A stretch of 11,192 nt of DNA. Source: Desulfobacteraceae bacterium (GTDB lineage Bacteria > Desulfobacterota > DSM-4660 > Desulfatiglandales > Desulfatiglandaceae). Both the position numbers and the translations under genes were made by a program. This document shows positions 1-6,964 of this stretch, piece by piece. How positions within the stretch are numbered: position 1 is the stretch's first letter; each line of letters begins with the position of its first letter. The stretch covers positions 1 to 11,192 of the forward strand of contig DAOWOF010000053.1 in NCBI GenBank assembly GCA_030642205.1, given 5' to 3'. The notes under the pieces are model-generated. The model worked only from the letters and a program-made list of their open reading frames with translations, was not told the DNA's origin and made no database searches.

Positions 1-774
1 TACCATCCATTAAAAGATTTGGCCTTCCGTGATGTTGTTGCCAGATCAATAGATATGGAGCTTAAAAAAAGCGGTGATGATTGTGTCTTTCTGGACATCA
101 GCCATAAGCCTTCCAGCTTTATCAGAGAACGCTTTCCTCATATCACAAAAACATGTCTTGGTTTTCATATTGATATCACAAAGGAACCGATACCCATCGT
201 TCCTGCCGCCCATTATATATGCGGAGGTCTCTTGACTGATATGAATGGTTTAACAAACCTTAAGAACCTCTACGCAATAGGTGAAGCTGCCTGCACAGGG
301 CTTCATGGCGCAAACCGTTTAGCTAGCAACTCACTCCTGGAAGCCCTTGTTTTTGCACAAAGAACCTCTACCCATGCCATCCAAGCCTTGAAAACCAAGC
401 CATATGGCCCTTTTCCAAAGGCCCCTCAATGGGATTCCGGCAGTGCCACAGATAGTGAGGAACTTGTGGTTGTATCCCATAACTGGGATGAAATAAGAAG
501 ATTTATGTGGAATTATGTTGGTATTGTGAGGACAAATAAACGTTTAGAGAGGGCTAAAAATCGAGTAGCCATGATCCAGAAAGAAATTAAGGAATACTAT
601 TGGAATTTCCTCATAAGCACTGACCTCCTGGAACTTCGCAATCTAGCAATGGTCGCAGAGCTTATTATTGAATGCGCTCTGCTAAGAAAGGAAAGCCGCG
701 GATTGCATTACAATTTGGATTATCCAACTAATGATGATCTTTATTGTAATACAAACACAGTAATTTGGAGATAG
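1..774 (+). CDS. nadB: L-aspartate oxidase, C-terminal part (5' end outside window)
   Basis: FAD enzyme that oxidises L-aspartate to iminoaspartate, the first step of de novo NAD synthesis; NadA then makes quinolinate from it. In anaerobes fumarate is the usual electron acceptor for this family. The frame is open from base 1 and gives 257 residues, about half of a typical NadB of roughly 530. It opens with the conserved HP-x-x-x-L-A-F-R-D-V-V-A-R block. The hallmark follows around residues 70-115: a GGL-x-TD segment, then NLYAIGEAACTGLHGANRLA and SNSLLEAL, which lines the FAD and substrate site. The last ~90 residues form the helical C-terminal domain, with W-D-E-I-R-R-F-M-W and VGIVR motifs. 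The gene stops at TAG and converges on the small minus-strand gene after a 33-bp gap. No plus-strand terminator is evident there. Family identity is secure; the start and the N-terminal FAD-binding part are not visible. Confidence 0.95.
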   Translation, partial: YHPLKDLAFRDVVARSIDMELKKSGDDCVFLDISHKPSSFIRERFPHITKTCLGFHIDITKEPIPIVPAAHYICGGLLTDMNGLTNLKNLYAIGEAACTGLHGANRLASNSLLEALVFAQRTSTHAIQALKTKPYGPFPKAPQWDSGSATDSEELVVVSHNWDEIRRFMWNYVGIVRTNKRLERAKNRVAMIQKEIKEYYWNFLISTDLLELRNLAMVAELIIECALLRKESRGLHYNLDYPTNDDLYCNTNTVIWR

Positions 775-807
775 CAGGACAACGAAAAACAAGATAAGAA
801 GATGATG

Positions 808-969
808 CTAATGAAAATGTCTTTCTCTCATAAAACCCATTAATTGCAGACAAGTCTTAATCGCAACAAATGTTAGTCCTCCACCTACGATTGAAAGGGC
901 TGTATATAATAATCCGAAAAAGATTAAGTACTCAATATTCCACTGCCATTCAAAAGAAAATGGTGTCAT
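808..969 (-). CDS. Small single-span membrane protein downstream of qrcD (hypothetical)
   Basis: A 53-codon gene with ATG at 969-967 and TAG at 810-808. An AGGAG ribosome binding site (bases 980-976) lies 6 bases before the ATG. The N-terminal ~14 residues are aromatic and acidic (MTPFSFEWQWNIEY). A hydrophobic, glycine-containing stretch at about residues 15-37 follows, including an SIVGGGL core, and then a short basic tail ending RERHFH. This predicts one membrane helix, with the basic C-terminus in the cytoplasm and the W/E-rich N-terminus facing the periplasm. It has no haem or Fe-S motif; its single Cys is residue 40. It reads in the same direction as qrcABCD, 152 bp beyond the qrcD stop, with the hairpin cluster in between. 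It could be the last gene of the operon or an independent gene. An accessory role with Qrc is inference from position and topology. The good RBS, the plausible topology and the lack of any other gene here make it likely to be real. Confidence 0.72.
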   Translation of the reverse strand: MTPFSFEWQWNIEYLIFFGLLYTALSIVGGGLTFVAIKTCLQLMGFMRERHFH

Positions 970-998
970 TTAAAACTCCTGATTATCTTCATTTAGTA

Positions 999-1122
999 GA
1001 TGGGATTCTTGCGATACCATCAAGTATTAATAACCGAGGAAAAAGTCAATGCGCCTTTTTCCTCGGCGGGGGCTTACGCGCCCTCGGCCTGTTGATAGAC
1101 TTTGTACGAGTCCATCAAGTAT
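999..1122. repeat. GC-rich inverted-repeat cluster bounded by an 11-bp direct repeat
   Basis: CCATCAAGTAT occurs at 1017-1027 and again at 1112-1122, the second copy touching the qrcD stop codon. Within and beside these copies lie three stems. One is 5 bp (GATGG 999-1003 with CCATC 1017-1021). One is a perfect 12-bp stem (1034-1045 with 1055-1066, 9-base loop). One is a 10-bp stem with one G-U pair (1092-1101 with 1109-1118). Between the last two is a GC-rich core in which CCTCGGC is repeated at 1061-1067 and 1082-1088, so the 12-bp stem has an alternative partner. The base composition stands out from the AT-rich surroundings. The arrangement resembles a dispersed intergenic (REP/MITE-like) unit. 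No coding function is seen. Confidence 0.6.
1034..1066 (-). terminator. Possible intrinsic terminator after qrcD
   Basis: Perfect 12-bp inverted repeat, CCGAGGAAAAAG with CTTTTTCCTCGG, around a 9-base loop, 56 bp past the qrcD stop. Read on the minus strand the stem is followed by TTATTAAT, a modest U-rich tail. On the plus strand it is followed by G/C. It is therefore better placed to end or attenuate qrc transcription than nadB transcription. It lies before the small gene at 808-969, so partial read-through would be needed if that gene belongs to the operon. Confidence 0.5.
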
Positions 1123-2357
1123 CAGGTGATAATATTTAGCTCTTTTTCCTTCGGGAAAACAGGTAGGTACCGGTATGAAAGCGCATAAACCAGAACGCCA
1201 TAACCTAACACAGCTAAACCAATTCCCCATTCCTGCCATGTGGGAACATAGCTCCAGAATCTATCAAATGGCATCACCGGAATAGCTAGGGTTACCACAA
1301 TAAAAACAAAACGGTTTATCACAATCCCTGTGCAGTTTAAAATACCGGCAACAACTAACCAGGTTCCATTTTGCCTGATCCTGGGTATCATCAACATTAC
1401 AGCCGGAATAACTCCACAGATCAAGATTTCACAAACCACTAACCAAACACCGTAAGGCCCTTCTCGGTAAAAATCCATAAAAGTCATACCAGCTCTTGGT
1501 ACAACCCCATAAATCCAGCCCAGGGTATCAATGATTTTTAGAACGATATAAAAAGATAACAACCACCCTGAGATCTTTGCCAAGGTTTGAATTGCGTTAT
1601 CCGGTACCAACTTTTTACCGGATATAAACTCAGTCAGTTTGGTACATAATATTGTAAAGCATGGTCCGCAGGCAATTGCGGATAAAATAAATAGAAAGAA
1701 CGTCCATGGCCAAATATAAAAGCCTTCTCTGGCGGCAAATGGCCTGCCATACAAGACACCAAACATTCCACCTAAAGAACCCTGATGAAAAAATGATAAA
1801 AAAGCACCTGTAGCAGCAAATACAGCCATAATTTCATGCAGATTATGCCCTATCAATCGAATAGGTTTTATTTCATTGAGTTTGCGATTCTCAAAAATAA
1901 TAGGCACAAATTCAATAATTAATACTATTAAATAACAACCAATACAAAATGAAACTTCAACCAACATAGAGTGAATATTGGCATGCCAGTAAATAAACCA
2001 CCCACGAATAGGCTGACCAATATCTATCCCAAGCATTGCCATAGCGCCTGAATAACAAATAAAACCAATGATCACGGCAGCATTAATGATATTCTTTAAT
2101 TCTTTACGATCTATAATATAAGTAAGAAATCCGGTAAAGAATGCCCCCGCTCCTAAAGCAATCACGGCCAAGTCAAAAACAATCCACAATGCAAAAGCAA
2201 AAACATTGCTCATATTAGTCTGATTAAGCCCTTTCCAGAGGCAGAGAACAGCAGACAAGCCACCCCATGCAAGCAACGCAAAACATGGTAAAAGCAAGAT
2301 TAAAAATGTTGTTAATGAGCATCTTTTTACGCCTTCAGGCAATATTGGCGAATCCAT
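1122..2357 (-). CDS. qrcD: Menaquinone reductase Qrc, membrane subunit QrcD (NrfD family)
   Basis: Integral membrane subunit of the Qrc complex, thought to bind menaquinone and receive electrons from the Fe-S subunit QrcC. The 411 residues contain about ten hydrophobic helices, roughly at 18-38, 53-78, 93-112, 127-155, 175-192, 215-238, 262-282, 303-325, 333-358 and 377-396. This is the NrfD/PsrC ten-helix plan. Polar residues inside the membrane region, including D62, H125, H129, E134, H171 and E175, are candidates for quinone or proton contacts. Loop segments such as GQPIRGW and GRPFAAREGFYIWPWTFF are of the kind seen in the Act/Qrc NrfD-like subunits. A strong GGAGG lies 8 bases before the ATG, and qrcC ends 32 bp upstream. 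NrfD proteins also occur in Hmc, Dsr, Tmc and Act complexes. The qrcABC context decides for Qrc. Confidence 0.9.
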   Translation of the reverse strand: MDSPILPEGVKRCSLTTFLILLLPCFALLAWGGLSAVLCLWKGLNQTNMSNVFAFALWIVFDLAVIALGAGAFFTGFLTYIIDRKELKNIINAAVIIGFICYSGAMAMLGIDIGQPIRGWFIYWHANIHSMLVEVSFCIGCYLIVLIIEFVPIIFENRKLNEIKPIRLIGHNLHEIMAVFAATGAFLSFFHQGSLGGMFGVLYGRPFAAREGFYIWPWTFFLFILSAIACGPCFTILCTKLTEFISGKKLVPDNAIQTLAKISGWLLSFYIVLKIIDTLGWIYGVVPRAGMTFMDFYREGPYGVWLVVCEILICGVIPAVMLMIPRIRQNGTWLVVAGILNCTGIVINRFVFIVVTLAIPVMPFDRFWSYVPTWQEWGIGLAVLGYGVLVYALSYRYLPVFPKEKELNIIT

Positions 2358-2389
2358 ATATTATCCCTCCTTAAGAACCGAAATATACA

Positions 2390-3193
2390 TCAGCTGCCTT
2401 TTGACAGCCGCTTGAATTCTCCGGGTCGGTAATTATCTGCCAATCTCCTCACCCAATCTTTGGTGGATAGATAATACACCTTGGGCTTTGTATTAAGACG
2501 CTCCAGGAGCCTGAATGCGGTAGGCAATTGAATCAGCTCATGAACTTTATGTTTTGGATTATTAAGGTCACCAAAAGTAATAGCCTGAACCGGGCAAGCC
2601 TCGGTGCATGCCGTAATATATTCATGCTCTTCAATTTCGCGTCGGCCTTCTGCATAGGCCTGATTTTTGGCTCTCATTAGACGATGATGACAAAAGCTGC
2701 ACTTTTCAATCACCCCCCTCATACGAGGAGATACATCGGGTGAAAGATAACGTTCCAAACCTTTCTCTTTTGGAAAATAAGCATCCCACCAATTAAAATA
2801 TCTGGCATCAAAGGGGCAGGCCGCCTGACAATATCGACAACCTATACACCTGGTATAAATCTGACTGACTATGCCGGTATGAGGATCAAGCTTTGTGGCA
2901 GAGGCCACACAAACCGACACACATGAGGGATGATGCCCTCCCCTGCCATCCTCATCACAATGCATACACGGCCTTGGAAAATAACTATATCTCGTATCCG
3001 GAAATTTTTTTCCATTGGAAATTTGATATAGTTGTATCCAGGTGATACTACGCTCTTTATCAGATTCATCTTTTCTGACAGATACATTATTTTCTGCCGC
3101 GCAAGCCGTCATACAAGTTCCGCACCCAGTGCATTTATCGAGGTCTATGACCATCCCGTATTTTTTTCCCACATGGCCATGATCTTTTTTCAT
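2390..3193 (-). CDS. qrcC: Menaquinone reductase Qrc, iron-sulfur subunit QrcC
   Basis: Ferredoxin-like subunit that carries electrons from the cytochrome/QrcB side to the quinone site in QrcD. The 267 residues hold exactly 16 cysteines in four groups: C21-C24-C27-C31; C76-C79-C91-C95; C116-C119-C122-C126; and C165-C168 paired with C196-C200. This is the DmsB/PsrB/NarH plan with enough ligands for four cubane clusters. The second group carries an 11-residue insertion (DEDGRGGHHPS) between its second and third Cys, which may mark the Qrc/Act branch. No signal peptide is visible, so export would be piggy-back with the Tat-signal-bearing QrcB. A GAGG lies 6 bases before the ATG, 12 bp after the qrcB stop, so translational coupling is likely. 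Desulfovibrio Qrc contains one [3Fe-4S] cluster, yet no cysteine is obviously missing here. Confidence 0.93.
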   Translation of the reverse strand: MKKDHGHVGKKYGMVIDLDKCTGCGTCMTACAAENNVSVRKDESDKERSITWIQLYQISNGKKFPDTRYSYFPRPCMHCDEDGRGGHHPSCVSVCVASATKLDPHTGIVSQIYTRCIGCRYCQAACPFDARYFNWWDAYFPKEKGLERYLSPDVSPRMRGVIEKCSFCHHRLMRAKNQAYAEGRREIEEHEYITACTEACPVQAITFGDLNNPKHKVHELIQLPTAFRLLERLNTKPKVYYLSTKDWVRRLADNYRPGEFKRLSKGS

Positions 3194-3205
3194 GTTTTAC
3201 CTCAT

Positions 3206-5674
3206 TTAAACCTTAATTAACTTCACAGCAGTATTCCACCATACTATTTGTCCGCTAACAGGATCCCTGTTTGTCGTAATAATATCATTAGGGTTAACCC
3301 CCTTCCCTTTCAAAAACTCATCATAGGCGGTATGGCCAAACCCTAATGGCAGATAGACAATCCCAGGCATAGCTCCCTCTGTAATATTTACCCGCACCTT
3401 AATTCTTCCGGCAAGGGATTTAATAATTACGCGATCACCTTGTTTGAGATCATTTGCTTTGGCAGTCTGGGGATTTATATCCGTGAAGGATTCATCGTTT
3501 CTTAGTTGATTATCTAATAATGTCTTATTAGAAAAAGGCGGATTTGGCGCCCATTCGCTGGCAAGATTGATCATTTCATAAGGCATCATAAAAAGAGGGT
3601 ACTCTGTAGAATCCTGGCTGGATTCATCTTTGCTATAATGCGGCATACATGCCTCATCCGCATTTTTAGCTACACCAAGGTCTTTTAGTACCTTTTTTAG
3701 CGGCTTCTGTTTGGCAGCAATATCAATTGCGCTTTTAATCCTTAAGCTGAAAAATTCAAATTTTTTGGAAGGAGTCTTAAAGATGCTGCTATAATTCTGA
3801 TAATTATGTTTTGCTGTAAACCAAAATCCACCTGTTTTTATGGCTTCCCACATCTCTTCAAAGGTTGAGTAATCAGGAGCAGCTCTGTTTCCCGCTTTTT
3901 GCATTTTCCAAACAGGATGAGATGCATCATAGCCAACCAGACCTTTCCCATTGGAATATAGTCCGCTGGCCCGGGTCTTAAGTACGTCTTCATATTCAGG
4001 CCATTGAAATGATTCCGCTACTGATCCCCCAATTTTTTTCGCCAACCGAATGATAGCATCTCCAGTATTTTCTGTATTATATACCGGATCCACGACAGAT
4101 TTTGTTAACCCATAAAATGGGTATTGGAGCCCTGGCGGGCAAACCAGATCATCCATTTTTTCAAGATAAGTATGATCTGGCAGTATTAGATCTGCCATCA
4201 AAGCGGTTTCATCTTTAAAGGGAGAAAAACTTACGATAAATGGAATCTTTTTTAAGGCCTTATAACAAGCCGTTGTATCAGGTAAGGTGAAAACCGGATT
4301 AGCCTTAAAAACCAACAAAGTATCTACTGGTGATTGATGCCTTTTTAAAATTGCATCCAAGAAATTATTAATAAGGCTGTTTGTAAAAGGATATTTTGAT
4401 GTCCCGGCCTGATCAAGTCTTTGCTTTTTGAGCCCCCGCAAGGAAATCTGATCGTTTTTTAATTTCTGCAGATCACTTAAAGGCATGGCCTCATGAACAA
4501 GAACTCCTCCCGGCTTATTAATATTTCCTACCAGGGCATTCAGGCTCTGAATTGCCATAAATTCATAAAGACTTCCATTTAATGATCCTTTGCCCTTGCC
4601 GCAAATAGCAATTGGAGCTTTTGCCTTTCCAAATTCATGAGCTAAAGACTTGATCTTATCTGCTTGCAGGCCAGTTATACCAGCGACCTGCTGAGGCGAA
4701 TACTCATCCAGAACCATTGATTTAAAACCTTTATGTTCCTGTCCGTCCAATGATTTCCAATCATGGTAGCCAAAGCAGTAATTCTCAATAAATGATACAT
4801 TGCAAAGTCTGTCTTTAATAAGAACATGTGCTATCCCCAAAGCCAAAGCGGCCTCAGTACCAGGCTTGGGAGTTATCCAAAAATCAGCTTTAGAGGCCGT
4901 ATTGGATGCCCTTGCTTCGACCTGGATAATTACTGCCTTTTCTTTAGCATGAGCATCGTGCCATAAACCCCAAGCATTTAAAACTCTTCCAGGAGAACCC
5001 CATCCCTCCAGCAATCCGCTTCCAAAACTTAAGATGCAATCTGCATTTTCAAGGTCGTAGGCCATCATTTCGCCTGTTCCCTGCTGGAGATAATTAACCA
5101 TGGAACAGGTATCGCCCACAGAAGGCATGCTCACATAGTTTGGGCTCCCAACGGCTTTTAACAGCCTTTCCACCATTAAAGCCATTGTTGACTCATTAGG
5201 ATTCCCATCTATTGCTGCCAGCGCTTCAGGATGCCCCTTTTTACGCAATTTGGAAATCCTGCCAGACAATATATCAAGAGCCTCGTCCCAGCTTATATCC
5301 ATAAAGACCCCTGAACCACGGGGACCGACCCTTTTCATGGGACTCGTAAAGCGAATACTCTCATTATATAATAATTGAAGCCCACCCATTCCCAAGGGAC
5401 AAATTCCACCTGGATTAACAGGGTAATCTGAACGACCTTCAATTTTAACAGCCCTGTTGTCTATTTTCCTCACTTCAATTCCACAAGCACCGCGACATAG
5501 ACTACAGACAGTCTTTTCTTTAGTTACCGCTCCAACAGGAGGCACCGGAACCCAAGGCCAATTTTGGGTCCATATGGCAACATCATCGGTAAACTTCCAG
5601 GGAAGAGGTGTCAATTGAATCCCGGCTACGCCTCCCACCAGGAATTTAATAAAATTTCTTCTTTTCATTTGCAT
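3206..5674 (-). CDS. qrcB: Menaquinone reductase Qrc, molybdopterin-oxidoreductase-like subunit QrcB
   Basis: Large periplasmic subunit of Qrc, related to the molybdopterin oxidoreductases. The characterised Desulfovibrio vulgaris complex contains no molybdenum, so this subunit is expected to act in electron transfer or as a scaffold. The 822 residues begin with a twin-arginine signal (KRRNFIKFLVGG, residues 4-15). C57, C60, C64 and C92 then form a C-x2-C-x3-C-x27-C site for one [4Fe-4S] cluster. The central domains follow, and the C-terminal dinucleotide-binding-type barrel covers about residues 705-822. A DTC motif at 188-190 sits where the polysulfide reductase branch has its Mo-ligating cysteine. 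The ATG at 5674 has GAGG 10 bases upstream; a second ATG two codons later would give almost the same protein. The 187-bp gap to qrcA contains a strong hairpin. Assignment rests on the family and on its place between qrcA and qrcC. Confidence 0.92.
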   Translation of the reverse strand: MQMKRRNFIKFLVGGVAGIQLTPLPWKFTDDVAIWTQNWPWVPVPPVGAVTKEKTVCSLCRGACGIEVRKIDNRAVKIEGRSDYPVNPGGICPLGMGGLQLLYNESIRFTSPMKRVGPRGSGVFMDISWDEALDILSGRISKLRKKGHPEALAAIDGNPNESTMALMVERLLKAVGSPNYVSMPSVGDTCSMVNYLQQGTGEMMAYDLENADCILSFGSGLLEGWGSPGRVLNAWGLWHDAHAKEKAVIIQVEARASNTASKADFWITPKPGTEAALALGIAHVLIKDRLCNVSFIENYCFGYHDWKSLDGQEHKGFKSMVLDEYSPQQVAGITGLQADKIKSLAHEFGKAKAPIAICGKGKGSLNGSLYEFMAIQSLNALVGNINKPGGVLVHEAMPLSDLQKLKNDQISLRGLKKQRLDQAGTSKYPFTNSLINNFLDAILKRHQSPVDTLLVFKANPVFTLPDTTACYKALKKIPFIVSFSPFKDETALMADLILPDHTYLEKMDDLVCPPGLQYPFYGLTKSVVDPVYNTENTGDAIIRLAKKIGGSVAESFQWPEYEDVLKTRASGLYSNGKGLVGYDASHPVWKMQKAGNRAAPDYSTFEEMWEAIKTGGFWFTAKHNYQNYSSIFKTPSKKFEFFSLRIKSAIDIAAKQKPLKKVLKDLGVAKNADEACMPHYSKDESSQDSTEYPLFMMPYEMINLASEWAPNPPFSNKTLLDNQLRNDESFTDINPQTAKANDLKQGDRVIIKSLAGRIKVRVNITEGAMPGIVYLPLGFGHTAYDEFLKGKGVNPNDIITTNRDPVSGQIVWWNTAVKLIKV

Positions 5675-5744
5675 AGATCATATTCCTCAGAATATTAGGT
5701 ATTTAGTCTGCCCTATAAAATAATTCCAGATTAGATCTTTGATA

Positions 5745-5781
5745 ACCAGGTAAAAAATCTCTTTACGCCTTTTTACCTGGT
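5745..5781. repeat. Perfect 12-bp inverted repeat between qrcA and qrcB
   Basis: ACCAGGTAAAAA (5745-5756) pairs exactly with TTTTTACCTGGT (5770-5781) around a 13-base loop. In the qrc transcript it forms a stem 81 bases after the qrcA stop and 70 bases before the qrcB start. No run of U follows the stem, so it is not a standard intrinsic terminator. It could act in mRNA processing, protection of the qrcA message end, or partial attenuation, or be an operator. Confidence 0.65.
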
Positions 5782-5861
5782 GAATAAGAGGCCGTTCCTT
5801 GTCCACTTAAAATCAATTCAAATGGTTTCCGTACCAAGATGGATCTTTTACACCCTAACCG

Positions 5862-6566
5862 CTACTTATGACAAACGAAACAGGCATTATTCTCTTCGTG
5901 CCCTGTCTTGGTATGGCACTCAGCGCAATCATCCATTTTCATTCGATCCCAGGTATTAGTCTTCCACCCTGAAAGACGTTTTCCCCATATATTAATACTG
6001 TAGCCAGTCAAGCGATTTTGCTGATATACTGGAATCTTTTCACTTTTTCCATGATCCCCATGACATACAAAACATTCCTGCTTACCCATATTTACATGCG
6101 CTATATGAGAGAAATATACACAGTCTGGTTGTCTGTAGTAAGAAAACCATGAGACCTCTTTTTCTTCAGCAACATAATTTTGTAAAAATTCTTTCTCTTC
6201 CAGAGTTTCACCGATAGAAGATTCAGGGTCATCATGACATTCTATACATTTGTCAATTTTAGGAATGCCTGCAAAAGATCCGTCCTCACGAAACTCATGA
6301 CAATACAAACATTTTTCTGTTTCAGTTTCCCCTTCTATTCCTGATTCTTCATCAATATGAACAGCATGATTAAAATTTATAGGCTGAGGTTGTTTAGAAT
6401 ATAAAATCATGGGAAAAAGAATCCATCCGACGACTAAAGCGGCAATAAAACCGGCTAGCAAAAAGAATCCGGTTGAAAGTGTACTTCGTAAATCCAGCCA
6501 TGGCGGAACGAAATCGTTTAAAGATGAAAGAAATCCTTCACCCAATTTTTCATCTGGCTTTTCCAT
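5862..6566 (-). CDS. qrcA: Menaquinone reductase Qrc, membrane-anchored multiheme cytochrome c QrcA
   Basis: Electron entry subunit of Qrc, which accepts electrons from type I tetraheme cytochrome c3 in the periplasm. The 234 residues comprise a short N-terminal tail, one membrane helix at about 32-56 acting as an uncleaved anchor, and a periplasmic domain. That domain has five CXXCH haem motifs at 86-90, 107-111, 165-169, 214-218 and 229-233. Extra histidines that could be distal ligands are H67 and H70 (NHAVH), H154 and H157 (SHIAH), H172 and H223. The fifth motif ends one residue before the stop. The D. vulgaris complex is reported to carry six haems, but only five canonical sites are visible here; lone C149 lies beside the SHIAH segment. 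It is the first gene of the operon. A GAGG lies 11 bases before the ATG, and a good sigma70 promoter lies about 145 bp upstream. Confidence 0.9.
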   Translation of the reverse strand: MEKPDEKLGEGFLSSLNDFVPPWLDLRSTLSTGFFLLAGFIAALVVGWILFPMILYSKQPQPINFNHAVHIDEESGIEGETETEKCLYCHEFREDGSFAGIPKIDKCIECHDDPESSIGETLEEKEFLQNYVAEEKEVSWFSYYRQPDCVYFSHIAHVNMGKQECFVCHGDHGKSEKIPVYQQNRLTGYSINIWGKRLSGWKTNTWDRMKMDDCAECHTKTGHEENNACFVCHK

Positions 6567-6713
6567 ATATTTTTAAGCCTCATTCATTAAAATTATGGTA
6601 TGTCCCTGTAGCAGTCTCACCCAAAAGCCTTATTTTTTAACAGCTAAAGAGCTTCTCTTACTTGCCATTTCATGCAATATAAGAATTAACATATCTAAAT
6701 AACAGTTTCTGCG

Positions 6714-6742
6714 TATTTACATACTACACCTCTGTTTGTCAA
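6714..6742 (-). promoter_or_regulatory. Sigma70-type promoter for the qrcABCD operon
   Basis: On the minus strand a perfect -35 box TTGACA (6742-6737) is followed after exactly 17 bases by TAAATA (6719-6714), five of six matches to the -10 consensus. Transcription would begin near 6707, giving a leader of about 140 bases before qrcA. No other gene intervenes. Good promoter by sequence, but not experimentally shown. Confidence 0.7.
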
Positions 6743-6826
6743 GGCAAAAACGTTTCTATTACGCTTTAATATGGCCAAGAATCTATTTTAGTGTCAGCAG
6801 CAAGAATGTATTTGAAGTAAAAAAAA

Positions 6827-6840
6827 TTGATTTTGATCAA
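6827..6840. promoter_or_regulatory. Perfect Fnr/Crp-family site, TTGAT-N4-ATCAA
   Basis: TTGATTTTGATCAA has two perfect 5-bp half sites with a 4-base spacer, the classic Fnr consensus, also close to sites of related anaerobic regulators. Its centre is about 126 bp upstream of the predicted qrc start. That is far for a class I site but in reach of DNA looping or of an unseen promoter. It lies between the rpsU terminator and the qrc promoter, so qrc is the only obvious target. Confidence 0.45.
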
Positions 6841-6885
6841 AGGCGGATTATAGGAAATAGCACTGGATTAATAATTAAATCTAAG

Positions 6886-6922
6886 AGAAAAATAACCCTT
6901 ACCCCTAAACAAAAGTAAGGGT
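6886..6922 (-). terminator. Intrinsic terminator of rpsU
   Basis: ACCCTTAC (6895-6902) and GTAAGGGT (6915-6922) form a perfect 8-bp stem with a 12-base loop. On the minus strand the stem is followed directly by TTATTTTTCTCTT, a good U tract. It lies 43 bp past the rpsU stop and insulates the qrc promoter region from rpsU transcription. Confidence 0.8.
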
Positions 6923-6964
6923 ATAAGGGCTTGATAATGGAATCGAAAATTGACTGAAACTGAC

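Noticed and set aside
870..1139. Plus-strand open frame of 89 codons
   Set aside because: It runs antisense through the better supported small gene at 808-969 and through the GC-rich hairpin cluster; it has no ribosome site and no recognisable protein pattern.
6736..6918. Plus-strand open frame of 60 codons between qrcA and rpsU
   Set aside because: It starts on a TTG within the qrc -35 region, has no Shine-Dalgarno sequence and runs into the rpsU terminator hairpin; composition is that of AT-rich spacer.
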